Shown: positions 41,919 through 50,709, counted from the first letter of the stretch. The stretch is 64,000 bases of DNA from Brevibacterium antiquum (GCF_016107655.1 NZ_JABASX010000013.1:18407-82406), one strand, 5' to 3'. Notes: generated by a model from the sequence alone, not told the origin. A program made the numbers and translations.

Positions 41919-43047
41919 CGAGGTCTGAGCCGATGGCGCCGAACAGCGTCTGCGCCCACACGCTGTCGCCTTCGACATAGGGCCGGTCACCGTCGAAGAT
42001 CCACTGCAGCTGGTTGCCGCGCTGTCGGTCGTTCTGACAGCTTCCGCAGACGGGCACACGTACACCTGAGGCATCGGCCTCGAGGCGCGTCGTGGACTGC
42101 GCCTCTCCGTGCAGCGGATTGATGGTGCACAGACTCTGCGGCAGTCCGCTTCCTGCACCGGGACTGCGCCTCCTCTTCCTGCTGTCACCCACCTCGGCGA
42201 TCTCGCGTCCCGCCTGCCGGAGGAGGACCATCGCTCCGGCCAGATCGATGCGTTCGGATGTTTCCTCATCAACGATCGTGCGCGCCATCTGATAGGCGTC
42301 GAGTCCGCGTTCGACTCTGGCGGCACTCGTGGCGTTCAGGTTCTGCGTCTGCAGCCGATCGATCTCCGCGGCCAGCTGAGTCGTGTCGGCATTGATGGTC
42401 TCGCGCAGTGATCGCCGCTGCAGGCTGTCGACGCGGTTGAGCAGCCGATCGGGCAGCTGGAATCGCTGCTGGGTCCGCGTCACCTCGCGACGCTGCCGTC
42501 GCGTGCGGGTGAACCAGATACCGGCGATGACGAGAGCGAGGATGAGTACCGCCCCGCCGAGGAACATCGGGGCAAAGGATCCCGAGCCGTCAACGGTCTG
42601 GACCTCGCTGCCGGGCGCTTCCTGCCCGGTCACGGCTTCTTCGTGCTTGTATTCCTGCGGTTGCGCATAGAGATCGAGGAGGATATTGAGCTTCGTCGTC
42701 GCCGGAGAGCTGTTGTTCCACTCGTCACGGGCGACCGACAGCTGGTCCATCACCTGCATATTGAGGTCATGGTCGTCCGCGAAGTTCACATCGACAGCGA
42801 TCTCGGAGTCGCCGTTGATCATGATGAACGAACCTTCGCCTCCGTGGAACACCTTGACCTGCTCCAGCAGATCTCGGTTCAGGGAGTGTTCGTCGACAGC
42901 GATGACATAGACGTCATAGTCCAATCCCTTCGCCGTCTCCCGAGCCTGGTCGATGAGATCCGCGTTGAGAGACCCTTCGACCGCCCCGTCGATGTGGAAC
43001 GGGTCATCTTTGAGTGCCTCGGCAATCTGCTGTGCATCAGTTGTCAC
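41890..43047 (-). CDS. DPxYID-domain membrane protein C, with cytoplasmic zinc-ribbon-like domain
   Basis: 385 aa from GTG 43047 ((M)TTDAQQIAEALKDDPFHID), whose GTGA overlaps the stop of gene B. Layout: N-terminal domain (about 5-135) with DDPFHID and YDVYVIAVDE motifs; one membrane segment (about 158-179) followed by TRTRRQRRE, placing the C-terminus inside; helical region; then a CHCC-type site C307, H313, C334, C337 (SLCTINPLH and VPVCGSCQ). No signal peptide despite the predicted outside N-domain. Same architecture as gene A. I do not recognise a named family. Third gene of a three-gene overlapping unit between rplL and rpoB. Confidence 0.78.
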   Translation of the reverse strand: MTTDAQQIAEALKDDPFHIDGAVEGSLNADLIDQARETAKGLDYDVYVIAVDEHSLNRDLLEQVKVFHGGEGSFIMINGDSEIAVDVNFADDHDLNMQVMDQLSVARDEWNNSSPATTKLNILLDLYAQPQEYKHEEAVTGQEAPGSEVQTVDGSGSFAPMFLGGAVLILALVIAGIWFTRTRRQRREVTRTQQRFQLPDRLLNRVDSLQRRSLRETINADTTQLAAEIDRLQTQNLNATSAARVERGLDAYQMARTIVDEETSERIDLAGAMVLLRQAGREIAEVGDSRKRRRSPGAGSGLPQSLCTINPLHGEAQSTTRLEADASGVRVPVCGSCQNDRQRGNQLQWIFDGDRPYVEGDSVWAQTLFGAIGSDLVTALHRQGR

Positions 43048-43832
43048 GTGTTCTGCTTCCTCTTCTTGATCGCTCTCCACGCCAGGACTCCCCCGATGCC
43101 CAGACCACCGCCGACGATGAGGCCGAGCACCGCACCCCCGACGGCTGCTCCGCTCGAATAGGCCAGCGTGTTCGGGTCGGTGGAGGTGTCCTCATCAACG
43201 ACGATCGGCTGCAGCTCATCATCGAGACTTCGCGAGCTGCTGGACTGCGAGTTCTCGATTTCGGCCGCTTTGAGCACTTCCACGTATTTGCGCGCCACGG
43301 CCGAATGATTGTCGTCGACATCTGTGGCGACATCGTAGGAAGCCACACGCCGGTCGGCTCCCTTGTCGGCGATACCTTCGGTCACTCCCCCGACCACGAC
43401 TACTGTGGCGCGCTTGTCGGGCAGCTCCTCGGCGATCCTCCCAGCCAGCAGTTCAGTCTGTCCATCCGCATCATCGACCTGCGAGGCGGCCAGGAACGCG
43501 ACGTAGATCGGCATGTCGAGCTCTTGGACTTCATCTCTGATCGTCGCCAGGTTCTCGTCATCGACTTCGAATGCCTGATAGGCGTCGATATAGACCGGGT
43601 CGGACTGCAGCGACTCTGCTATCTCCTGGTACCGGCTCCGATCGTAGTTCGGGTCGTATCGGCCCTCGATACGATCGAGATAGATCGAATCGACCGTGAT
43701 CGTGTCGCCCTTTTCAGCGACGATGCGAGCGTCTCTGGCCTCGTCGAATTCGGAGTGGCTGTAGATCGATGAACCAGTTGCGACAGCACCGAAGATGATG
43801 ATTGCCGCGCCTGATTTCGCTGCCGAGTTCAT
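43044..43832 (-). CDS. DPxYID-domain membrane protein B, anchored at both ends
   Basis: 262 aa from ATG 43832 (MNSAAKSGAAIIIFG), overlapping the gene A stop (ATGA) and preceded by GAGGAGGACGAGG. N-terminal membrane helix 7-24, then an outside domain carrying SLQSDPVYIDAYQAF (about 74-88) and MPIYVAFLAA (about 107-116). A Ser/Asp-rich linker follows, then a glycine-rich C-terminal helix (about 228-253) ending RAIKKRKQNT. The topology is N-in, domain out, C-in, which fixes the side of the shared domain for the whole set. No cysteine site. Function unknown. Confidence 0.78.
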   Translation of the reverse strand: MNSAAKSGAAIIIFGAVATGSSIYSHSEFDEARDARIVAEKGDTITVDSIYLDRIEGRYDPNYDRSRYQEIAESLQSDPVYIDAYQAFEVDDENLATIRDEVQELDMPIYVAFLAASQVDDADGQTELLAGRIAEELPDKRATVVVVGGVTEGIADKGADRRVASYDVATDVDDNHSAVARKYVEVLKAAEIENSQSSSSRSLDDELQPIVVDEDTSTDPNTLAYSSGAAVGGAVLGLIVGGGLGIGGVLAWRAIKKRKQNT

Positions 43833-45064
43833 CCTCGTCCTCCTCTCGCGAACGTCGACGGTGTTCCCAGTGACTCCAGGACTGCGTCCTCGAGGGGCTG
43901 AAAGCTGCCGAAACCGGACAGGGCGTAGACATCGGAGCGCTGATAGTAGGGAACGGGCTTCTTCGATCCGGGCCGCTTGGGCACCATGAGGCACTCCGGT
44001 TCGTGCCCGTCGTTGATCTCGCGGCGACAGCGGCCGCACATGTCGACTGTCAGCGTGGTCCCGTCCTGTTTGAGCGCGAACGTCTCGATCGTGCTTCGGT
44101 GGTGAGGGAAGAGGAAGCAGAACCGAGGCGCTTCGGAGCTGACCTTGGTCGAACCGCGCAGCCGAGTACGTACCCATTTGTGCGTGCTCAGCAGGTTCTC
44201 AACACCGAAGCGGTGCGAGAAGTCGACGCTCTCAGCCCAATCGGGATGAGCCTCGATGAGCGACCTGATCGCCTGTTGCACTCGCCGACCGCGGTCATAC
44301 AACGACCACATCTCTTCGGTGGAATCCTGCGGCTCGGGAAGCGGTTCGAGCGCACTTTCTACGCGCACGGGCAGCTGCTGCGTCCTGACGGGGTCCGGCT
44401 TCGTCGTCAGTGAGTTCCGCCAGGAGTACTTCTCCCGACGGCGCAGCACCCAGACGCTCAGCCCCAGGGCGGCGATAGCCGTCGCACCGAAGACGAGGGC
44501 GTCCGGGTTGCCGTTGTCCAGTCCGGTGGCTTCGATGTAGTCCTCATTGCGATCCCCCGCATTGCGAGTGTCGAAGTCCGGGGGCGCCGGAGGTTCGGTC
44601 CCCTTCGCAGCCGCGACGAGAATCTGCAGCTGATAGGGCACTGCCAACTCGACAGGCAGAAAGTCATCACTGGACGAACGTGCAAGAAAGTCCGAGCCCG
44701 GGGGTATCGCCGGCCCGTTCGCATCGACGAGATAGGCGTAGGATCGCGCGGCATCGTCTGCCTGGCTGAAGAGGACGATGGTCTGCTCTCCGCCGCTGTC
44801 TTTGTGCATCGCGTATGCCAGATCAGAGGTGAAGCGGGCCCATCTCGGCTCGTCTGATCTCGGCAGCACAGGTGTAATCGCGACGAAATGCGCAACGCCT
44901 GACTGCCCTGCCTGCTTCGATGCGTGCTCGACCGCCGCATTCTGACTGTCAGTGAGTCCCGGCGCAATAATCGGATCGATGTACAGAGGATCGCTCTGCC
45001 AGGCGTCACGGAGTGTGGAACTCAGCCTCTTCAGCAGTTTGGTGGCGGTGGCGCTGTCAGTCAC
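43829..45064 (-). CDS. DPxYID-domain membrane protein A, with cytoplasmic zinc-ribbon-like domain
   Basis: 411 aa. N-domain (about 10-155) with WQSDPLYIDPIIAPGL and VAHFVAITPV; one membrane segment (about 187-207) followed by LRRREKYSWRN; cytoplasmic region with a coiled stretch and cysteines near 316 (FCFLFPHH), 343/346 (MCGRCRRE) and 358 (HEPEC). The C-terminal half aligns by eye with gene C (C...H...CxxC). Two GTGs (45067, 45064) are possible; the second lies 6 nt after TATTCT, so a leaderless start at 45064 is preferred. First gene of the unit, 153 nt from rplL with a terminator between. Confidence 0.78.
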   Translation of the reverse strand: MTDSATATKLLKRLSSTLRDAWQSDPLYIDPIIAPGLTDSQNAAVEHASKQAGQSGVAHFVAITPVLPRSDEPRWARFTSDLAYAMHKDSGGEQTIVLFSQADDAARSYAYLVDANGPAIPPGSDFLARSSSDDFLPVELAVPYQLQILVAAAKGTEPPAPPDFDTRNAGDRNEDYIEATGLDNGNPDALVFGATAIAALGLSVWVLRRREKYSWRNSLTTKPDPVRTQQLPVRVESALEPLPEPQDSTEEMWSLYDRGRRVQQAIRSLIEAHPDWAESVDFSHRFGVENLLSTHKWVRTRLRGSTKVSSEAPRFCFLFPHHRSTIETFALKQDGTTLTVDMCGRCRREINDGHEPECLMVPKRPGSKKPVPYYQRSDVYALSGFGSFQPLEDAVLESLGTPSTFARGGRG

Positions 45065-45070
45065 CACTTA

Positions 45071-45076
45071 AGAATA
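45071..45076 (-). promoter_or_regulatory. Leaderless-type -10 for gene A
   Basis: TATTCT on the minus strand ends 6 nt before the GTG at 45064 and 3 nt before the alternative GTG. There is no Shine-Dalgarno. The -35 position (TTCGGT) is poor. Confidence 0.45.
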
Positions 45077-45148
45077 GGTCAGGGCAGGCTGTCACCGAAG
45101 CCGCAACAGGTTGCGGTCCTGCAACATCGCCGGCTCCCACTGTGAATG

Positions 45149-45184
45149 CGAAGAACCCCACAGCATCGGCTGTGGGGTTCTTCG
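45149..45184 (-). terminator. rplJL terminator
   Basis: 16-nt arms 45149-45164 and 45169-45184 are exact complements (CGAAGAACCCCACAGC on the left) with an ATCG loop, 33 nt after the rplL stop. The GGTTCTTCG arm ends T-poor. It separates rplJL from the membrane-gene unit. Confidence 0.85.
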
Positions 45185-45216
45185 AAGCGGCAGCAGTCAG
45201 ACTGCTGCCGGAGAAA

Positions 45217-45597
<381 letters not shown>

Positions 45598-45654
45598 GGT
45601 GGCCAGTCCTTCCTTTGGTGGTCACTGTGAGCGACCGGGTTTATGGGGTGTTGC

Positions 45655-46188
45655 TCAGGCGTCTGAAGCAGGAGCGTCGTCCTGCTTCTCGCGCAGAGCG
45701 TCGACAGTGCGCACGGCCTTGACCATCGGAGCGGTGAACAGGTAAGCCGCCTGGTGGAGGCTTGCCTTCATTGCACCAGCTGCCTTTGCAAGCAGCACTT
45801 CGCGTGGTTCGAGGTCGGCGAGTTTGTTGACATTCTCAGCACTGAGGACGGCACCATCCCAGTAGCCGCCCTTCAATACGAGCTGAGAATTCGCCTTGGC
45901 AAAGTTACGCAATGCCTTTGCAGCCTCTGGTGGTTCACCGTTGACGAATGCGATCGCGGTGGGTCCGTTGAGGAACTCATCGAGATCGTTGATTCCGGCT
46001 TCTTTGGCTGCAATAGCAGTGAGCGTATTCTTTACCACGGCGTAGCTGACGTTCTCACCGAGTGAAACGCGCAGATCTTTCATCTGCGCAACGGTGAGAC
46101 CGCGGTACTCGGTCAGCAACACAGCGTCGGAGTTCTCAAACTGCTGTTTGAGCTCCTCTACTGCGGCTGCCTTGTCTGGCCTCGCCAT
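45655..46188 (-). CDS. rplJ: 50S ribosomal protein L10
   Basis: 177 aa. Starts MARPDKAAAVEELKQQFENS; contains VLLTEYRGLTVAQMKDLR and a C-terminal helix that holds the L7/L12 dimers. ATG at 46188 follows AAAGGAACTACC; upstream in-frame codons lie in the leader and are not used. L10-L12 binds its own leader in other bacteria to repress translation. Confidence 0.97.
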   Translation of the reverse strand: MARPDKAAAVEELKQQFENSDAVLLTEYRGLTVAQMKDLRVSLGENVSYAVVKNTLTAIAAKEAGINDLDEFLNGPTAIAFVNGEPPEAAKALRNFAKANSQLVLKGGYWDGAVLSAENVNKLADLEPREVLLAKAAGAMKASLHQAAYLFTAPMVKAVRTVDALREKQDDAPASDA

Positions 46189-46340
46189 GGTAGTTCCTTT
46201 CGTAAGTCGTGCGATCGTGTCCCGACACCAAAAAAGCGCTCCACGCAGGTATGCGTGAAACGCTTCGAATGATGAGATCATAGGAACTCATCGGAAGAAT
46301 CTCGTGCTCACCTGCGCAGGTCACTCCATTGGAGTCTTCG
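46189..46340 (-). ncRNA. rplJ leader (L10-leader type)
   Basis: The untranslated leader folds into several hairpins on the minus strand: GATGAG..CTCATC (46270-46291 region) and the attenuator stem nearest the gene. Position and structure fit the ribosomal protein L10 leader class. I could not check the L10-binding kink-turn against a covariance model. Confidence 0.5.
46230..46265 (-). terminator. Attenuator (intrinsic terminator) in the rplJ leader
   Basis: Minus strand: AGCG-TTT-CACGCA, 4-nt loop, TGCGTG-GAG-CGCT followed directly by six Ts (plus-strand A-run 46230-46235). Stem plus U-tract is a canonical intrinsic terminator, 42 nt before the rplJ start. It suggests premature termination control of rplJL. 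Confidence 0.75.
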
Positions 46341-46476
46341 TTTCCGGGCAACAGGATCCGATTGCGAATTCTGCTGGTCCCGAAAAGACCGACGGTCTTG
46401 GGTAGTTGAAGTCTATCGAAGGACTTCGCACCAAGTCCAATCGATGACAGAGATGCTGGCCACACTCCTCCCAAAA

Positions 46477-46532
46477 CTACCTGACGGCGGCCCAGCAACC
46501 TCGCGCGAGGTTGCTGGGCCGCCGTCAGGTAG
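46477..46532 (-). terminator. adh terminator: 56-bp perfect palindrome
   Basis: Left arm 46477-46504 and right arm 46505-46532 are exact complements over 28 bp (CTACCTGACGG... to ...TCGC at the centre). On the minus strand it begins 10 nt after the adh stop and is followed by TTTTGGG. It is the longest perfect stem in the window. The remaining 46341-46476 must contain the rplJ promoter; nothing strong was identified. Confidence 0.85.
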
Positions 46533-46541
46533 CAGTTGGGG

Positions 46542-47561
46542 TCAGTATTCGATGACGACGCGGCCGTCGATCTTGCCGTGGATCATCTCGTCGAAGATGG
46601 CATTGATGTCCTCGAGCGGCCGCTTGCTGAACGTGGGATGGATCTTACCCGCTGCGTAGAACTCCAAGGCTTCCACCATGTCCTGGCGGGTGCCGACGAT
46701 CGATCCGCGGATCGTCAGCCCCTTGAGCACGATGTCGAAGATCGGGGCCGGGAAGTCACCCGGGGGCAGGCCGTTGAAGACGATGGTTCCGCCTCGGCGA
46801 GTCATTGAGATCGCCTGCCCGAATGCCTTCGGATGCACCGCCGTGACAAGCACACCGTGTGAGCCTCCGACCTTCTCCTGGATGATGTCAGCCGGCTCCT
46901 CAGCAAAGGCGTTGACCGTGATCTCCGCTCCGTGCTTCTTCGCCAAGGCCAGCTTGTCATCGGCCACGTCGACGGCGATGACGCGCATCCCCATCGCCAC
47001 CGCGTACTGCACGGCGATGTGGCCGAGCCCGCCGATGCCCGAGATGACGACCCATTGCCCGGGCTTCACCTCGGTGCGCTTGAGACCCTTGTAGACGGTG
47101 ACTCCGGCACACAGGACGGGCGCAATCTCATAGGGGTCAGATCCTTCGGGGATGATCGCGGCGAACTTCGTGTCGACGAGCATGTACTCACCGAAGGATC
47201 CGTCGATGCCGTAGCCGCCGTTGACCTGCTGCTCGCACAGGGTCTCCCACCCCTGGCGGCAGTGCTCGCAGGTTCCGCAGGCGCCCCACAGCCAGGCGTT
47301 GCCGATCATCTGGCCGACCTTGACATCGGTGACGCCGGGGCCGACCTTCTCGACGGTTCCGACACCCTCGTGTCCGGGGATGAGCGGAACCTTCGGCTTG
47401 ACCGGCCAGTCTCCATGGGCCGCGTGCAGGTCCGTGTGGCAGACACCGGAGGCGATGAGCTTGACCAGTGCCTGCCCCGGTCCCGGTTCGGGGATCTCAT
47501 TGTCCCCGACGGTCAGATCTTTGCCGAACTCTTCGACGACTGCTGCTTTCATTCCTGACAT
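46542..47561 (-). CDS. Zinc-dependent alcohol dehydrogenase (AdhP type)
   Basis: 339 aa, medium-chain dehydrogenase. Catalytic zinc region GVCHTDLHAAHGDW and GHEGVGTVEKVG; structural zinc cysteines CGTCEHCRQGWETLC; NAD Rossmann loop ISGIGGLGHIAVQYA. Oxidises ethanol or other primary alcohols to aldehydes with NAD+. The second of two adjacent ATGs (47561) gives a 6-nt spacing from AAGGAG and is preferred over 47564. Last gene of a regulator-aldh-adh unit. Substrate range unknown. Confidence 0.93.
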   Translation of the reverse strand: MSGMKAAVVEEFGKDLTVGDNEIPEPGPGQALVKLIASGVCHTDLHAAHGDWPVKPKVPLIPGHEGVGTVEKVGPGVTDVKVGQMIGNAWLWGACGTCEHCRQGWETLCEQQVNGGYGIDGSFGEYMLVDTKFAAIIPEGSDPYEIAPVLCAGVTVYKGLKRTEVKPGQWVVISGIGGLGHIAVQYAVAMGMRVIAVDVADDKLALAKKHGAEITVNAFAEEPADIIQEKVGGSHGVLVTAVHPKAFGQAISMTRRGGTIVFNGLPPGDFPAPIFDIVLKGLTIRGSIVGTRQDMVEALEFYAAGKIHPTFSKRPLEDINAIFDEMIHGKIDGRVVIEY

Positions 47562-47589
47562 CATTGACTCCTTTGTGGTGATGTGGGCT

Positions 47590-47627
47590 GTGCTGTCTTG
47601 GCTGACTGTGCTGTCTTGGCTGTCTTG
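47590..47627. repeat. 18-bp direct repeat between aldh and adh
   Basis: GTGCTGTCTTGGCTGACT at 47590-47607 is repeated from 47608 as GTGCTGTCTTGGCTG, then a partial TGTCTTG. Period is 18 bp. It fills the 115-nt spacer between the aldehyde and alcohol dehydrogenase genes. Confidence 0.8.
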
Positions 47628-47676
47628 CGTCGCTGCCGCCGGGGCACCGTCGCGTGAACTCAGAGGAAGACTCGCC

Positions 47677-49200
47677 TCAGAAGAAGCCCTGGGCGTTCTC
47701 CGAGTAGCTGACCAGCAGGTTCTTCGTCTGCTGGTAGTGGTCGAGCATCATCAGGTGGTTCTCACGTCCGATGCCTGAGGCCTTGTACCCGCCGAAGGCC
47801 GCGTGTGCCGGGTAGGCGTGGTAGTTGTTGACCCACACACGACCAGCCTGGATGTCCCGGCCTGCGCGGTAGGCGGTGTTGCCGTTGCGCGACCAGACGC
47901 CGGCGCCCAGTCCGTAGAGAGTGTCGTTCGCCGTGGCGATGGCGTCGTCGTAGTCACTGAAGGTGGCCACCGAGACGACCGGGCCGAAGATCTCCTCCTG
48001 GAAGATCCGCATCTTGTTGTTGCCCCGGAAGATGGTCGGCTGCACGTAGTAGCCGCCGGACAGGTCCCCGCCGAGGTCGGCCCGGGCTCCGCCGGTGAGC
48101 ACCTCGGCGCCCTCCTGCCTTCCGATGTCGAGATAGGACATGATCTTCTCGAACTGGTCGTTTGAGGCCTGCGCACCCATCATGGTGTCGGTGTCCAGCG
48201 GGTTGCCCTGCACGATCCTCTTCGTCCGTTCTGCAACCGCTTCGAGGAAGGGATCGGCGATCGATTCCTGGACCAGTGCGCGCGACGGGCAGGTGCAGAC
48301 CTCGCCCTGGTTGAGGGCGAACATGGTGAAGCCCTCTTGGGCCTTGTCCCAGTAGGCGTCATCCGAGGCATTGACGTCGTCGAAGAAGATGTTCGGGGAC
48401 TTGCCGCCGAGCTCGAGCGTGACCGGGATGATGTTCTGCGAGGCGTACTGCATGATCAGGCGGCCCGTCGTCGTCTCTCCGGTGAATGCGATCTTCGAGA
48501 TCCGCTTGTTCGATGCCAGGGGCTTGCCTGCTTCGAGCCCGAAGCCGTTGACGATGTTGAGGACTCCCTCGGGAAGCAGGTCGGCAATGAGTTCCATCAG
48601 GACCAGGATCGAGGCCGGAGTCTGCTCGGCAGGCTTGAGGACGATGGCATTGCCTGCGGCCAGCGCCGGCGCGATCTTCCACACGCCCATGAGGATCGGG
48701 AAGTTCCAGGGAATGATCTGACCGACCACGCCGAGCGGCTCATGGAAATGATAGGCCACCGTATCGTCATCGATCTGTGAGAGTCCGCCTTCCTGAGCCC
48801 GGATTGCTCCGGCGAAGTAGCGGAAGTGATCGATGGCCAGGGGAATGTCGGCGTTGAGGCACTCACGGACGGCTTTTCCGTTGTCCCAGGTCTCGGCCAC
48901 CGCGATCATCTCGAGGTTCTCCTCGATCCGGTCAGCGATCTTGTTCAAGATCACGGCGCGTTCCGCGGGTGAGGTCTTGCCCCAGGCCGGAGCCGCCTTG
49001 TGCGCGGCGTCGAGCGCGAGCTCGATGTCCTCCGAGGTGCTGGCGGGCACTTCGCAGAACGTCTTACCCGTGATGGGCGTCGGGTTCTCGAAATAGTTCC
49101 CGTTGACGGGAGCGACCCACTGTCCGCCGATGAAGTTCTCGTACCGTGACTTGTAGGTGACGAGCGATCCGTCTTGACCAGGCTGAGCGTAAACAGTCAT
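47677..49200 (-). CDS. NAD-dependent aldehyde dehydrogenase
   Basis: 507 aa, ALDH superfamily of the acetaldehyde/AldA-like type. Active-site residues: N166 (PWNFP), E263 (LELGGKSPN) and C302 (GEVCTCPS). Oxidises aldehydes to acids, so with the adjacent ADH it converts alcohol to carboxylate. ATG at 49200 with AAAGGAG upstream; the longer upstream frame is not needed. Lies 126 nt downstream of the GAF regulator, whose direct-repeat element is in the spacer. Confidence 0.94.
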   Translation of the reverse strand: MTVYAQPGQDGSLVTYKSRYENFIGGQWVAPVNGNYFENPTPITGKTFCEVPASTSEDIELALDAAHKAAPAWGKTSPAERAVILNKIADRIEENLEMIAVAETWDNGKAVRECLNADIPLAIDHFRYFAGAIRAQEGGLSQIDDDTVAYHFHEPLGVVGQIIPWNFPILMGVWKIAPALAAGNAIVLKPAEQTPASILVLMELIADLLPEGVLNIVNGFGLEAGKPLASNKRISKIAFTGETTTGRLIMQYASQNIIPVTLELGGKSPNIFFDDVNASDDAYWDKAQEGFTMFALNQGEVCTCPSRALVQESIADPFLEAVAERTKRIVQGNPLDTDTMMGAQASNDQFEKIMSYLDIGRQEGAEVLTGGARADLGGDLSGGYYVQPTIFRGNNKMRIFQEEIFGPVVSVATFSDYDDAIATANDTLYGLGAGVWSRNGNTAYRAGRDIQAGRVWVNNYHAYPAHAAFGGYKASGIGRENHLMMLDHYQQTKNLLVSYSENAQGFF

Positions 49201-49267
49201 TGCAACTCCTTTGATGCGTATGCGGCGATCGGATGTCTGTCTCCGATTGCTCCACACGCTACGCAGG

Positions 49268-49290
49268 GCAACGTTGCATGTGGGTTGCAT
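49268..49290 (-). promoter_or_regulatory. Candidate operator upstream of the aldehyde dehydrogenase gene
   Basis: GTTGCAT occurs at 49273-49279 and 49284-49290, 11 bp apart (one helical turn). The first copy is part of the 10-bp palindrome GCAACGTTGC (49268-49277). It is a candidate site for the regulator encoded immediately upstream, about 70-90 nt before the ALDH start. Confidence 0.45.
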
Positions 49291-49326
49291 CACACAGGAA
49301 GAGCTGCCAGTTCCAGCTCCTCGGAC

Positions 49327-50595
49327 TCAGTATCCGAGGGCTTCGAGCCGCACGACGGCCGCGTTGCGTTCGGGTGCTTCGGGTGGGGCCAGGCGCAGCA
49401 CCGACATCAGCACCTCCGAATCCTCGCAAGCTTCGGCCAATCCCGCATAGCGCCACAGCTGCTGCCAAGTTCCGTTCTGCAGCAGACTCTCCCGAATCAG
49501 CGCTTGCAGTTCAGCACCGATCTCCCGAACGCCGGGCGCATCGGATTCGGGCATCACCTGCCCCTGATAGAAGTTGAGCGCGGTCTCCACGTCCCCTTGG
49601 GCCAGGCCCCGGTGCGTGCGTTCGACGTCGCTGTCGATGTCTCCGCGCAGTCGGTAGGGGCGGGCATCAAGGCGCAGGTCGCCGAGGTGGTCAATCGTTC
49701 TGCGCAGACGCGCGATCTCCGCCCGGACAGTGACTTCACTTCCACCGAGCGCCCACAGCCGGTCGGCGAGCCCGGCGCTGCTGATGCCGCCGGGGTTGCG
49801 CGCCAGGAGCAGCAGGATCTCAGCATGTCGTCCCGACAGTGTGATTCGGGTGCCATCCGGGCCCGATAGCTGGGGACGAGCCCCGGTGACTTCGAGGTAG
49901 GCACCGTCACCGGTACCGACAGACAGCCCACCGGAGTCCGGGGTGTAGAGCTTCGACAATCCGACGCCGGCTGCCTGAGCCGTGGAGTTCAGCAACGGCA
50001 GAACGATGGACGATACCGCGTCGTCACCGCCGGTGACGTCGATGATGCCCAGGACCTGACCGGTCAGCGGATGGGTCACGGGCACTGCACTGCAGCTCCA
50101 CGAGTGCACCTCTGCGGAGAAGTGCTCGGCCTGACTGATCTGCACGGCACTGCGCGAGCGCAGTGCGAGTCCGGGGGCGGAGGTTCCCATCACGTCCTCC
50201 GACCAGTCAGTACCCGGCAGGAAGCCCATGGATTCGGCACGGCTGCGGACGGCGCGCTCACCCTCGACCCACAGGAGACGCCCCTGCTCATCACCGAGCG
50301 CCACAAGCAGTCCTGCCTCCTTGGCGGGTTCGATCAGATGCGACTGCAGCAGGCCCATGATGGAGTGGAACGGATGACGGCGCCTCACCTCGGCGAGCTG
50401 ATCGGCCTCATAGGCCATGCGCACACGTACTCCGCCCGGATCCCGAAGACGGCCAAGGGATCGGTTCCAGGACTCGAGGACGGCGGGGCGGACTCCCGGG
50501 CCCGAACTCTCCGGAGCGGTCAGTGATGCCAGATTGTCATGGGCACGACGGACGATGCGCTGATAGTCATCGCGAAGCAGCGGAGTCGAATGCAT
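49327..50595 (-). CDS. GAF-domain transcriptional regulator (AcoR-like, without AAA+ domain)
   Basis: About 422 aa from ATG 50595 (MHSTPLLRDDYQRIVRRAHD); GTG 50631 is an alternative without a Shine-Dalgarno, while GGGGTGGA precedes the ATG. The N-terminal part has SWNRSLGRL and the GAF segment GTDWSEDVMGTSAPGLAL, then SCSAVPVTHPLTGQVLGIID, as in AcoR-type activators. The C-terminal half lacks the sigma-54 ATPase and reads as a winged helix (TLSGRHAEILLLLARNPGG). Likely activates the downstream aldh-adh genes. Family assignment is by recognition, not search. Confidence 0.82.
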   Translation of the reverse strand: MHSTPLLRDDYQRIVRRAHDNLASLTAPESSGPGVRPAVLESWNRSLGRLRDPGGVRVRMAYEADQLAEVRRRHPFHSIMGLLQSHLIEPAKEAGLLVALGDEQGRLLWVEGERAVRSRAESMGFLPGTDWSEDVMGTSAPGLALRSRSAVQISQAEHFSAEVHSWSCSAVPVTHPLTGQVLGIIDVTGGDDAVSSIVLPLLNSTAQAAGVGLSKLYTPDSGGLSVGTGDGAYLEVTGARPQLSGPDGTRITLSGRHAEILLLLARNPGGISSAGLADRLWALGGSEVTVRAEIARLRRTIDHLGDLRLDARPYRLRGDIDSDVERTHRGLAQGDVETALNFYQGQVMPESDAPGVREIGAELQALIRESLLQNGTWQQLWRYAGLAEACEDSEVLMSVLRLAPPEAPERNAAVVRLEALGY

Positions 50596-50709
50596 GGCGG
50601 AGCTGTCCACCCCCATCGGCGGTTGGCACACAGTGGTCTTCAGTGATCACAATCTATCCGCGATACCTCCTCCGGGCAACACCGAATGATGGTTGCCGGG
50701 GAACAGAAA

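Noticed and set aside
42500..42600. LPXTG sorting signal in gene C
   Set aside because: No LPxTG motif before the helix; the segment is followed by a long cytoplasmic region.
43833..44177. N-terminal 115-residue extension of gene B
   Set aside because: It lies within gene A's coding sequence and lacks structure; ATG 43832 has a strong ribosome site and ATGA overlap.
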